From NCBI RefSeq assembly GCF_002777965.1, contig NZ_NGVR01000028.1, positions 124,001 to 188,000 on the forward strand: a DNA stretch of 64,000 bases. The letters run 5' to 3'. Positions 32,501 to 41,481 of the stretch are shown piece by piece (the first letter of the stretch is position 1; the number at the start of each line of letters is the position of its first letter). Below the pieces are notes generated by a model, which saw nothing but the letters and a program-made list of their open reading frames with translations, had not been told where the DNA came from and searched no databases. The position numbers were made by a program, and so were the translations under genes. This stretch comes from Proteus columbae (GTDB taxonomy: Bacteria > Pseudomonadota > Gammaproteobacteria > Enterobacterales > Enterobacteriaceae).

Positions 32501-33976
32501 AAATGGCGTGTCATCGCCCATTGAGCCAGTGGCTTCTTGCCCGTTTTCTGCCAGTACATGCAAAATGCTTTCAAGCTCTTCTTGGCTATATGCAAATTGT
32601 TTTTGATAAGTGGCTAATAACGTGTCATCAAAGGCGCGTTGTCCTGTGGCTTGTTGTTCTGGTAACTCTTCAAACGGCGTTAAACGTCTGACATTGCGCT
32701 CTAGCCACAGTTTATAAGGATGGCGTCTTTTTAAATCTTCATCGGTTTCGGCAGAGTGCAAAATGCGCCCATGATGAGTATCAATAACCATTAACTCACC
32801 GGGACCAACTCGTCCTTTTTCTCGCACTTCATCAGGCTGATAATCCCAAATACCAATTTCAGAAGCACAAGTGATGATGTTATCTGTGGTGATAACGTAG
32901 CGAGCAGGGCGTAAGCCGTTTCTATCTAGCGTACACGCGGCATAACGACCATCTGATAATACAATGCCCGCAGGGCCATCCCAAGGCTCCATATGCATTG
33001 AATTAAAATCAAAAAAGGCGCGAAGATCTTCATCCATTTGTGGATTATTTTGCCATGCAGGTGGCACTAACAGTCGCATTGCACGAACAATATCCATACC
33101 GCCATTGAGAAAAAGTTCTAGCATATTGTCGAGTGAACTTGAATCTGAGCCACTTTCATTCACAAAAGGGGCAGCACTTTGTAGATCAGGAATAAGTGGA
33201 GTATGGAATTTATAGGCACGAGCTCTAGCCCATTGGCGATTACCTGTAATGGTATTAATTTCACCGTTATGCGCTAAATAACGAAAAGGTTGTGCAAGAG
33301 GCCATCTAGGGGTGGTGTTAGTTGAAAAACGCTGGTGGAATAAACATATTGAAGATTCCATGCGTAGATCAGCAAGATCGGTAAAAAAACGCGGTAGATC
33401 GATGGCCATACAGAGGCCTTTGTAAACCGTCACCAAATTAGAAAGACTACAAATATAAAAATCATTGTCAGTAATGCGCTTTTCAATGCGTCTGCGGGCA
33501 ACAAAGAGTCGTCTCTCAATATCACTTATCCGCCAGCCTGCGGGGGCATTAACAAAAACTTGTTCGATTAAAGGAAGAGACGAAAGGGCAATACTACCTA
33601 AAATATCAGTGTTAATAGGCACTTTACGCCAGCCGACAATGGAAAGCGTTTCACGTTGTAGCTCTTCTTCGACGATGAGACGGCACTGTTTAGCAATATT
33701 GGGATCTTGGCTTAAAAATAGCATCCCTACGGCGTAATTTTTTGCTAGATGCCAGCCTTTTTCTTGTGCAACTAATTGGAAAAAACGCTCTGGTTTTTGT
33801 AAGAGTAATCCGCATCCATCGCCGGTTTTACCATCAGAAAGAATAGCACCACGATGTTGCATTCTGGCAAGACCATGTATGGCATTTCTGACAATCTTAT
33901 GGCTGGCTTGCCCTTCAATATGCGCGATCAACCCAAACCCACAATTGTCTTTTTCCTGTGTCTTTTGATAGAGCAT
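29516..33976 (-). CDS. gltB: Glutamate synthase large subunit GltB
   Basis: 1486 residues. A short propeptide precedes the catalytic Cys12 ([11 protein letters not shown]) of the type-2 glutamine amidotransferase domain. The FMN barrel shows [21 protein letters not shown] and [10 protein letters not shown]; the 3Fe-4S ligands are in [15 protein letters not shown]; the GXGXG beta-helix domain ends the protein. It converts glutamine and 2-oxoglutarate into two glutamates. It links to urease in using ammonia nitrogen after glutamine synthetase. The propeptide is shorter than in E. coli. Confidence 0.97.
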   Translation of the reverse strand: [1486 protein letters not shown]

Positions 33977-34650
33977 TTTTTTGCTTCCTACTTAGTTTAC
34001 TGGGCACCTCAAAAAAGAGCGCAAAAGGAACGTTTTGGCTCAAAGTATGTAGGTAAATTTATGGGTGCTCAGTCGGGTGATGTTGTGTTTGCCTAGCTTG
34101 GTGTGTTTTTTATATTGCTATGCAATGCCTTTTCAACTTATCGATAAATAAAAATCAGGTCAATGTGTAGGGATATTTGACTGAGATGAAATAGATAAGG
34201 AAATTTTTATTTTAATATATTGATTAATAACTAAATTATTCTATTTTAAAATAGTATGGGAGCGATTTTTTAATGTGAGCTATATCACTTTATTTGGGCG
34301 ATTTAGCTTTATCTCATCCTTTAATGATAAAAACGGGTAGTGAGTTATTCTAATGAATATATTGATTTTGGAGTTTTATTGTTTTTATACATTTTGTATA
34401 AAAAAAGACAAATTGCATTTTTTCTAATAAGGTCTATTTATCGTTGATATTGCTATCGTCTATGTTGCTTGGTTTTGTATTATTTTTATGAATGCCTATA
34501 TCCCGAATAGACTCGTTGAGAGAAAATAGAGGGTTAAATCAAACAAAGTAATGAGAAATAATCACTCTTAGCAAGATTTCTGAATGTTCGCCACTGCGCC
34601 AATTCATTTTTGGGTTATCATTCCATAGATTCAATATATTGGAGTTTTCA
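33977..34650. promoter_or_regulatory. Divergent gltB-arcB control region
   Basis: 674 bp, AT-rich, no ORF with family resemblance. It carries a CRP-type site and several A/T tracts that could bind Lrp or IHF. Both operon promoters should lie here; I could not place -35/-10 pairs with confidence. Confidence 0.5.
34272..34291. promoter_or_regulatory. CRP-type binding site
   Basis: AATGTGAGCTATATCACTTT matches TGTGA-N6-TCACA with one mismatch in the core. It lies about 300 bp before gltB and 360 bp before arcB. In E. coli gltBDF is known to respond to CRP along with Lrp and IHF. Confidence 0.7.
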
Positions 34651-36987
34651 ATGAAATTGCTCAAAGGGCTTGCCCAATACTACGTTGACTTAATGATGAG
34701 GCTGGGGCTAATTCGCTTCTCATTGTTGTTAGCTTCTGCATTAGTTGTTTTAGCGATGGTTGTTCAAATGGCGGTGACATTCTTGCTTGCAGGTGATGTT
34801 ACCAGTATTGACCTTGTTCGCTCTATTTTCTTTGGGCTGATTATTACGCCTTGGGCTGTCTATTTTCTCTCTGTTGTGGTTGAACAACTTGAAGAGTCAC
34901 GACGCCGTTTATCTCGTATGGTGGATAAACTAGGTGTAATGCGCCAGCGCGATTTAGAGCTTAACTCTCAATTAAAAGAGAATATTGAGCAATTAAACTT
35001 GGAAATTCAAGAGCGTGAAAAAGTTGAAAAAGCACACCTTGAACTACTAGAAAAACTAAAAAGTGAAATGAAGCGCCGTGAATTGACGCAAATCGAGCTT
35101 GAACAGCAATCCTCACTTTTACGCTCATTCCTAGATGCCTCTCCTGACTTAGTTTATTACCGTAATGAAGATAATGAATTTTCAGGATGTAACCGTGCGA
35201 CGGAATTACTGACAGGTAAAAGTGAGAAGCAACTTATCGGTTTAACACCACTTGATGTGTATGACGAAGATATTGCGATAAAAGTGATGGAAACGGATGA
35301 AAAAGTCTTCCGTCATAATGTGTCACTCACTTATGAGCAGTGGTTAGTTTATCCTGATGGTCGCAAGGCTTGTTTTGAACTGCGCAAAGTACCGTTTTAT
35401 GATCGAATTGGTAAACGTCATGGCTTAATGGGCTTTGGACGTGACATTACAGAGCGTAAGCGCTATCAAGACGCGTTAGAGAACGCGAGCCGTGATAAAA
35501 CCACCTTTATCTCAACAATCAGCCATGAATTGCGTACACCGCTAAATGGCATTGTTGGATTAAGCCGTATCTTATTGGATACCGAGCTTTCACCAGAACA
35601 ACTCAATTACTTAAAAACGATCCATGTGAGTGCGATTACGTTAGGGAATATTTTTAATGACGTGATTGAGATGGACAAAATTGAGCGTAGAAAAATTCAG
35701 TTAGATAATCAGCCAATTGACTTCACTGAATTTATTTCTGATTTAGAAAACCTGTCTGGATTGTTAGTACAGCCAAAAGGATTGAAATTCACACTTGAAG
35801 CAGAAGAAACGCTACCGCATAAGATAACCTCTGATGGGACTCGATTACGCCAGATCTTATGGAATCTCATTGGTAATGCGGTGAAATTTACCCAAGAAGG
35901 TGAAATCAAAGTCCGTATTTGGCAAGAAGCGCCAGATAAGTTGTTCTTTGAAGTAAAAGATAGCGGAATTGGTATTCCAAAAAGTGAGCTTGAGAAGATC
36001 TTTGCCATGTACTATCAGGTCAATGATAGTCAAGGTGGTCGTTCTGCAACGGGAACAGGTATCGGACTTGCTGTCTCAAAACGCTTAGCACAGCATATGG
36101 GCGGCGATATTCGTGTTGAGAGTGAGTTAGGTGAGGGTTCTACCTTTACCCTCTCTATCGTCGCTCCTGCGATTGAAGAGCACCATGATATCGAAAGTGA
36201 TGATGAGTTCTTATTACCTGCTTTAAATATTCTGCTTGTTGAAGATATTGAACTTAACGTGATTGTTGCCTGCTCTGTTTTAGAAAAATTAGGTAATACC
36301 GTTGATGTAGCAATGACAGGACAAGAAGCGTTATCGATGTTTAAGCCTGATGAATATGATTTAGTGCTATTAGACATTCAATTACCGGATATGACAGGGT
36401 TTGATATTTCAAGAAAATTACGCCAAGAATTTGACAGTAATGAACTTCCTCCGCTTATCGCTTTAACAGCAAATGTTTTGAAAGATAAAAAAGAGTATTT
36501 GGATGCGGGAATGAATGATGTGCTAAGTAAACCACTTTCTGTGGATGCACTTACCGCGATTATCAATAAATTCTGGGGTGATGGTGCGGTTTCTGTGCCA
36601 TGTAATGAGTCATCGGAATTGTTGAATAAAAATGAAGAGTTGTTAGATATAGACATGCTGAATCAATACATCGAACTTGTCGGACCTCAATTAATCACTG
36701 ATGGTCTAGATGTTTTTGAAAAGATGATGCCAAGTTATATGTCAGTCCTTGAATCTAACCTAACAGCTCGTGATGAGAAGGGAATTTCAGAGGAAGGACA
36801 TAAAATTAAAGGGGCTGCTGGTTCTATTGGTTTAAAACATTTACAGCAACTCGCTAAACAGATCCAATCATCGGAATTACCCGCTTGGTGGGACAATGTG
36901 CAAGAGTGGGTAGATGAGCTAGAAAGAGATTGGAGAAAGGATGTGGAAAGTTTAAGAAATTGGTTATCAGACACTAGAAAAAAATAA
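34651..36987 (+). CDS. arcB: Aerobic respiration control hybrid sensor kinase ArcB
   Basis: 778 residues from ATG 34651 (GGAG 6 bp before), exactly the E. coli length; a TTG four codons upstream is rejected. Two membrane helices (about 20-77), a coiled linker, a PAS domain holding redox cysteines Cys180 and Cys241, histidine kinase with His292 (SHELRTPLNG), receiver Asp575 (VLLDIQLPD) and Hpt His717 (EGHKIKGAAGS) are all present. The quinone pool silences it through the two cysteines; it phosphorylates ArcA under low oxygen. ArcZ is encoded on the opposite strand just past its end. Confidence 0.98.
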   Translation: MKLLKGLAQYYVDLMMRLGLIRFSLLLASALVVLAMVVQMAVTFLLAGDVTSIDLVRSIFFGLIITPWAVYFLSVVVEQLEESRRRLSRMVDKLGVMRQRDLELNSQLKENIEQLNLEIQEREKVEKAHLELLEKLKSEMKRRELTQIELEQQSSLLRSFLDASPDLVYYRNEDNEFSGCNRATELLTGKSEKQLIGLTPLDVYDEDIAIKVMETDEKVFRHNVSLTYEQWLVYPDGRKACFELRKVPFYDRIGKRHGLMGFGRDITERKRYQDALENASRDKTTFISTISHELRTPLNGIVGLSRILLDTELSPEQLNYLKTIHVSAITLGNIFNDVIEMDKIERRKIQLDNQPIDFTEFISDLENLSGLLVQPKGLKFTLEAEETLPHKITSDGTRLRQILWNLIGNAVKFTQEGEIKVRIWQEAPDKLFFEVKDSGIGIPKSELEKIFAMYYQVNDSQGGRSATGTGIGLAVSKRLAQHMGGDIRVESELGEGSTFTLSIVAPAIEEHHDIESDDEFLLPALNILLVEDIELNVIVACSVLEKLGNTVDVAMTGQEALSMFKPDEYDLVLLDIQLPDMTGFDISRKLRQEFDSNELPPLIALTANVLKDKKEYLDAGMNDVLSKPLSVDALTAIINKFWGDGAVSVPCNESSELLNKNEELLDIDMLNQYIELVGPQLITDGLDVFEKMMPSYMSVLESNLTARDEKGISEEGHKIKGAAGSIGLKHLQQLAKQIQSSELPAWWDNVQEWVDELERDWRKDVESLRNWLSDTRKK

Positions 36988-37092
36988 CCCCAACCGAAGG
37001 TTGGGGTGCGCGAATACTGCGCCAACACCAGGGAAACTTTTCTATCCGCTTTTTTTGATTCTCATTACATAGGCGAATAGGATGAAACTATT
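36978..37092 (-). ncRNA. arcZ: ArcZ small RNA
   Basis: Read leftward, the stretch CCCTGGTGTTGGCGCAGTA, then TTCGCGCACCCC, is the conserved 3' half of ArcZ as I recall it from E. coli, and it lies between arcB and elbB on the strand opposite to arcB, as there. The 3' end is a terminator with a 9-bp stem (ACCCCAACC / GGTTGGGGT, 36987-37107 region bases 36987-36995 and 36999-37007) and T7. A TATGAT at 37104-37099 gives a start near 37092, so about 115 nt (E. coli 121). ArcZ acts with Hfq, activates rpoS, and represses arcB, flagellar and other mRNAs. The 5' half has diverged. Confidence 0.88.
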
Positions 37093-37098
37093 CCATAC

Positions 37099-37104
37099 AT
37101 CATA
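37099..37104 (-). promoter_or_regulatory. arcZ -10 box (TATGAT)
   Basis: TATGAT on the leftward strand, placed so that the transcript would have about the length of E. coli ArcZ. Confidence 0.5.
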
Positions 37105-37224
37105 CAAGCAACAAAATAGCAAAGATAAGTTTTTTTGTTACAAGAAACATTTAAATATGTGATGCCGATTGGTGTTTACACCTATAAATGGGTAACTAGT
37201 AATCTACTACAAACGGAGAAAGAT

Positions 37225-37875
37225 ATGAAATCAATTGCGGTAATTTTAAGTGGCTGTGGTGTATTCGATGGGAGTGAAATCCATGAATCAGTGCTCACAA
37301 TGCTTGCTTTAAGCCAAAATAATGCTGAGGTTCATTATTTTTCACCTAATGATTTACAACCAACTGTAATTAATCATATTACAGGTGAAGAAAAATCAGA
37401 AAAAAGGAATATGATGGAAGAATCTTCTCGTATTTCTCGTGGGAAAATCTCCCCTTTATCAGAGGCAAAGGCTGAAAACTTTGATGCGGTCATTATTCCT
37501 GGTGGTTTTGGTGCAGCGAAGAATTTATGCAATTTCGCAACAAAAGGGAGTGACTGTGAAATTAACAAAGATCTCTTAAGATTTGTACAAGCGATGCATC
37601 AGCAAAATAAGCCATTAGGGCTAATATGTATTGCACCTGTAATGTTACCAAAAATGTTAAATTCTCCAGTAAAATTAACAATTGGAAATGACGCGGAAAC
37701 CGCTCGTGCAATTGAAAAGATGGGCGGCATCCATATAGATTGCCCTGTTGATGATATTGTTGTTGATGAAAAACATCGTGTTGTCACAACTCCTGCGTAT
37801 ATGCTTGCACAATCTATTGCACAAGCACAGGTAGGTATTGAGAAACTGGTTAAGAAAGTCCTTGAGATGGCATAA
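37225..37875 (+). CDS. elbB: DJ-1/PfpI-family protein ElbB
   Basis: 216 residues from MKSIAVILSGCGVFDGSEIHE, preceded by GGAGAA; the longer 246-codon frame runs through the arcZ promoter region and lacks homology. The nucleophile-elbow cysteine lies in GLICIAPVML, with VIIPGGFGAAKNL before it. It was described as an isoprenoid-biosynthesis-related protein and shows glyoxalase activity in vitro in E. coli. mtgA follows after 20 bp. Confidence 0.93.
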   Translation: MKSIAVILSGCGVFDGSEIHESVLTMLALSQNNAEVHYFSPNDLQPTVINHITGEEKSEKRNMMEESSRISRGKISPLSEAKAENFDAVIIPGGFGAAKNLCNFATKGSDCEINKDLLRFVQAMHQQNKPLGLICIAPVMLPKMLNSPVKLTIGNDAETARAIEKMGGIHIDCPVDDIVVDEKHRVVTTPAYMLAQSIAQAQVGIEKLVKKVLEMA

Positions 37876-37895
37876 ATAGTAGGTAAAAACAGCAG

Positions 37896-38594
37896 ATGGT
37901 ACTGGTGAGAAAGTTAAAGAAACTATTAATTATTTTAATTGCTTTATGGCTGTTAACAGTTGTGCTGTTTTCTTTTTTACCTGTACCTTTTTCTGCTGTT
38001 ATGGTTCAAAGACAAATTTCTGCTTGGAGTGAGTTTGATTTCTCTTATGTATCACATTCCACTTGGGTAAGTGAAAACGAGATAGCTTCCGTGATGTATT
38101 TAGCCGTTATTGCTTCTGAAGATCAAAATTTTCCCAAACATTGGGGCTTTGATTTTGATGCTATTGAGAAAGTTTTTAAAAAAAATCATAACAACGGTAA
38201 AACATTACGTGGTGCATCGACTATTTCTCAGCAAACAGTCAAAAATCTCTTTTTATGGGATGGTCGTAGTTGGATAAGAAAAGGGCTTGAGACTGGAATG
38301 ACGCCAGTTGTCGAGCTTATTTGGTCAAAAAAACGTATTTTAACGGTGTATCTGAATATTGTTGAGTTTGGTGATGGGATCTTCGGTGTAGAGCAGGCTT
38401 CACAACACTATTTTAGAAAGCCAGCGAAACAACTTACAAGCTATGAAGCTGCATTATTAGCCGCAGTATTACCTAATCCGCATATTTATCACGTAAATAA
38501 ACCTTCTGCTTATACCCTAAAACGGCAACAGTGGATCTTAAATCAGATGCGGCTAATGGGTGGAACATCCTTTTTAAAGAAAAATAATTTGTAA
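37896..38594 (+). CDS. mtgA: Monofunctional peptidoglycan glycosyltransferase MtgA
   Basis: 232 residues: an N-terminal membrane anchor ([23 protein letters not shown]), then a GT51 domain with the catalytic glutamate in [37 protein letters not shown] and [20 protein letters not shown]. It polymerises glycan strands from lipid II at the periplasmic face. It lies with elbB, as in E. coli. Confidence 0.96.
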   Translation: MVLVRKLKKLLIILIALWLLTVVLFSFLPVPFSAVMVQRQISAWSEFDFSYVSHSTWVSENEIASVMYLAVIASEDQNFPKHWGFDFDAIEKVFKKNHNNGKTLRGASTISQQTVKNLFLWDGRSWIRKGLETGMTPVVELIWSKKRILTVYLNIVEFGDGIFGVEQASQHYFRKPAKQLTSYEAALLAAVLPNPHIYHVNKPSAYTLKRQQWILNQMRLMGGTSFLKKNNL

Positions 38595-38599
38595 CACCT

Positions 38600-39490
38600 T
38601 TATAAGGTTGGAAACACTTTATTTTCTGGCTCTGCGATTTTTTCTGACATTTGATTTATTGTCGATGGATCATTAGCTTGACGAGATTGAATCCGAAACT
38701 GTGACGGTGTCATGCCGTATTTACGTTTAAAAGCATCACAAAAATAAGCATTGCTTCCAAAGCCACAACGATGGCTGATTTGAAATACAGAATAATTAGA
38801 GAATGTAAGGTAGTTTAAGGCGATCCCCATTCTGACATCTAATAGTAATTGGCAGAATGAAACACCCTCTTTATTTAAATGCCGACGTAATGTCGATGGT
38901 GTCGTAAACAATGTTTTTGCGACATCTTCTAAATGCCATTTTCGCTGTGGATCTTGTGTTATCAAGTGTGTAATGGCCTGATTTTTCGGCTCATCATAGT
39001 TAAAACGAAAGATATTTAGAATATCCACACCTGCCTGATGTACCGCCATTAAAATAAAGAATAAACACTGCTGCATAAACATGGTTTCTTGTGATGGAGT
39101 GCCATGTGGTAGCGGTAAACACTGTTTTAAAATGCCAAAATTACTTTTTATCACTTCAGGGGTCAATAAATGGTAAGAAGGAAGGTGGCTTGTTAGTGGC
39201 GAGCTAGATTTAATTAAAGGTTTTAGTAAGGAGAAAACAGACTGAAGCTCTGTTTCACACAACACAAGAGTGTGTAGTTCAATAGATTTATGCGTAAATT
39301 GGCTGACAATATCGCAAGAAACTTGACTGTATTTCGGAATAATAAGCGTTAAATGGCTAGATACATCAATAGTTTGCCCATTGATGCAAATCGTACCTTT
39401 TGCGCCACTAACCATCGCTATCATCGGGTTTTCGATGTAAAACGTTTTTAAAGACATTTGGTTAGAGGACAGGATGTGTTTGTATTCCAT
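38600..39490 (-). CDS. ureR: Urease operon activator UreR (AraC family)
   Basis: 296 residues, close to the length described for Proteus UreR. An N-terminal effector domain (about 1-180) binds urea; the C-terminal pair of helix-turn-helices includes [22 protein letters not shown] and [30 protein letters not shown]. In Proteus, UreR with urea activates both ureR and ureD. It is transcribed away from ureD across a 495-bp gap and converges with mtgA, only 5 bp from its stop. Confidence 0.95.
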   Translation of the reverse strand: MEYKHILSSNQMSLKTFYIENPMIAMVSGAKGTICINGQTIDVSSHLTLIIPKYSQVSCDIVSQFTHKSIELHTLVLCETELQSVFSLLKPLIKSSSPLTSHLPSYHLLTPEVIKSNFGILKQCLPLPHGTPSQETMFMQQCLFFILMAVHQAGVDILNIFRFNYDEPKNQAITHLITQDPQRKWHLEDVAKTLFTTPSTLRRHLNKEGVSFCQLLLDVRMGIALNYLTFSNYSVFQISHRCGFGSNAYFCDAFKRKYGMTPSQFRIQSRQANDPSTINQMSEKIAEPENKVFPTL

Positions 39491-39744
39491 GATCTCCGAT
39501 ATACCGTAGGCAAGTTAAGCATTAATCATTACTTAAATGAACAATACTCAAAATTAGCTCATTTGTTGTATAAACTGATAAGCCACGTCTAGAATAATAA
39601 ATAGAGAGATTATTCTAATTTAAATTAGTGTTGTCATGCAAAGCCGAATGAGGGCGAAGCAGAATATAATCTTGTTGATAAAACATGACAATATAGATAT
39701 TTGCTCATTTTTTACATTTATTTTAAACAGTGTCATTTTTTCTA

Positions 39745-39762
39745 AATAAATTGTTATTTATT
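39745..39762. promoter_or_regulatory. Candidate UreR operator at ureD
   Basis: The 7-bp inverted repeat AATAAAT / ATTTATT sits just upstream of where the ureD -35 should be, given the -10-like TAGAAT at 39789. That is a good place for an AraC-type activator. Function is inferred. Confidence 0.45.
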
Positions 39763-39788
39763 CAAAACACATTTTTCGTAATAAGGTG

Positions 39789-39794
39789 TAGAAT
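39789..39794 (+). promoter_or_regulatory. ureD -10 box (TAGAAT)
   Basis: TAGAAT about 195 bp before ureD without a good -35, as expected for an activator-dependent promoter. Confidence 0.5.
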
Positions 39795-39985
39795 CGCGCG
39801 TCACAGACGAAGGAGATTATCCTGTTCTTAGGATATCACTGTTTGTCTTTTATCCACACCCTATCCAACATTCATTAGCTTATTTTCTATTTGATTTTGA
39901 ATGACTCAATCTTATGGATAGCGCTGTATGTATTCACGTATTTTCCTGATTTATTGATAATTTTGCCGAGTTGGCAGGAGTGAGT

Positions 39986-40822
39986 ATGTCTGACTTTTCA
40001 GGGAAGGGTTGGCTTGCTGAAATCGTTTTACGTTATGAAGTAAAACGCGAAATAACACGTCTTACAGAAAAGCGCCATATCGGCCCATTAATGGTTCAGC
40101 GTCCTTTTTATCCTGAGCAAGGTATTGCACACACTTATTTGCTTCATCCCCCAGGTGGTGTGGTTGGTGGCGATAAACTATTGATCAATATTGATGTGCA
40201 GCCTCAAGCGCACGCGTTGCTCACAACACCCGGAGCCACTAAATTTTACCGTAGTGCAGGCGGTGTTGCTCGGCAAGTTCAAACCCTAAAAGTGGCAGCT
40301 AATGGCTTTTTAGAATGGTTGCCTCAAGAAAATATCTTTTTTCCTGAAGCTCAAGTTTGCCTAGAAACGCATATTCATATTGCCTCTACAGCCAGATTTA
40401 TTGGCTGGGAAATCCAATGTTTTGGTCGCCCCGTTTTAAATGAATGGTTTGAAAATGGCAATGTAAAAGGGCGTTTAAATTTCTATATCGATGAAAAGCT
40501 GACATTAACTGAGTCGCTTTTTGTCGATGGTTTACAAAAAAGATCGGCTGCCATGCGTGAATTTCCGATGTTAGGGTCACTTTATATTTATCCTGCATCT
40601 GATGAACTAAAAAGTGTTATTCAGCAGAGATTAACGGCTTTTTCAGCACCCCAAAACAGTGTGATTGAATATGGTTTAACGGATGTTGATGGCATTTTAG
40701 TTTTACGGTTATTAGGCTCGCAAACAGAGCCGATGATGGCGTGTTTTGCACAAGTTTGGCAAACCGTAAGAGAACACTGGTTAGGTTATTGTCCTGAGCC
40801 GCCTCGTATATGGGCGACATAA
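39986..40822 (+). CDS. ureD: Urease accessory protein UreD
   Basis: 278 residues from [20 protein letters not shown], with AGGAG 5 bp upstream; a TTG five codons earlier is rejected. The UreD family pattern [38 protein letters not shown] is clear. UreD (UreH) scaffolds UreF and UreG on the apo-urease and guides nickel to the active site. It is the first gene of the operon. Confidence 0.96.
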   Translation: MSDFSGKGWLAEIVLRYEVKREITRLTEKRHIGPLMVQRPFYPEQGIAHTYLLHPPGGVVGGDKLLINIDVQPQAHALLTTPGATKFYRSAGGVARQVQTLKVAANGFLEWLPQENIFFPEAQVCLETHIHIASTARFIGWEIQCFGRPVLNEWFENGNVKGRLNFYIDEKLTLTESLFVDGLQKRSAAMREFPMLGSLYIYPASDELKSVIQQRLTAFSAPQNSVIEYGLTDVDGILVLRLLGSQTEPMMACFAQVWQTVREHWLGYCPEPPRIWAT

Positions 40823-40843
40823 TCGTTAATTTTAGGAGCAGAA

Positions 40844-41146
40844 ATGGAATTAACACCAAGAGAAAAAGATAAATTACTGCTTTTTACAGCGGGTCTTGTT
40901 GCTGAAAGACGTTTAGCGAAAGGGCTCAAGCTTAATTATCCTGAAGCGGTTGCATTGATCAGTTGCGCCATTATGGAAGGGGCGAGAGAGGGTAAAACCG
41001 TTGCCCAATTGATGAGTGAAGGGCGCACTGTTTTGACTGCGGACCAAGTCATGGAAGGTGTGCCAGAAATGATAAAAGACATTCAAGTGGAATGTACATT
41101 CCCTGATGGTACAAAACTTGTTTCTATTCATGATCCTATTGTGTAG
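40844..41146 (+). CDS. ureA: Urease gamma subunit UreA
   Basis: 100 residues, the canonical length, beginning [23 protein letters not shown] with [27 protein letters not shown]. It is part of the (alpha-beta-gamma)3 enzyme. An AGGAG precedes the ATG. Confidence 0.98.
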   Translation: MELTPREKDKLLLFTAGLVAERRLAKGLKLNYPEAVALISCAIMEGAREGKTVAQLMSEGRTVLTADQVMEGVPEMIKDIQVECTFPDGTKLVSIHDPIV

Positions 41147-41154
41147 GTGACAAC

Positions 41155-41481
41155 ATGATACCTGGTGAAATTAGAGTTAACCAAGCATTAGGCGATATCG
41201 AACTTAATGCAGGTCGAGAAACAAAAAAAATACAGGTTGCCAATCATGGCGATAGACCCGTGCAAGTCGGCTCTCATTATCATTTTTATGAAGTGAATGA
41301 AGCGTTGAAATTTGAACGAGAAGACACATTAGGTTTTCGTTTAAATATTCCAGCGGGCATGGCGGTTCGTTTTGAACCGGGTCAAAGCCGTACTGTTGAA
41401 TTAGTGGCTTTTGCAGGAAAGCGTGAAATTTACGGCTTTCACGGCAAAGTGATGGGTAAATTAGAGAGTGAGAAAAAATGA
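41155..41481 (+). CDS. ureB: Urease beta subunit UreB
   Basis: 108 residues: [51 protein letters not shown] and the [16 protein letters not shown] end are standard. It overlaps ureC by 4 bp, so the two are translationally coupled. Confidence 0.98.
   Translation: MIPGEIRVNQALGDIELNAGRETKKIQVANHGDRPVQVGSHYHFYEVNEALKFEREDTLGFRLNIPAGMAVRFEPGQSRTVELVAFAGKREIYGFHGKVMGKLESEKK

Larger units (their letters stand above)
39491..39985. promoter_or_regulatory. ureR-ureD divergent control region
   Basis: 495 bp, AT-rich. It contains the palindrome CTAATTTAAATTAG (39615-39628), an inverted repeat AATAAAT-TGTT-ATTTATT (39745-39762) and TAGAAT at 39789-39794. No ORF resembles a known family. H-NS and UreR are known to compete here in P. 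mirabilis. Confidence 0.7.

Noticed and set aside
34639-34650. Four-codon N-terminal extension of arcB from a TTG
   Set aside because: The ATG at 34651 has GGAG at a proper distance and gives exactly the E. coli length of 778.
37135-37224. Thirty-codon extension of elbB
   Set aside because: It crosses the arcZ promoter zone, lacks similarity, and GGAGAA precedes the internal ATG.
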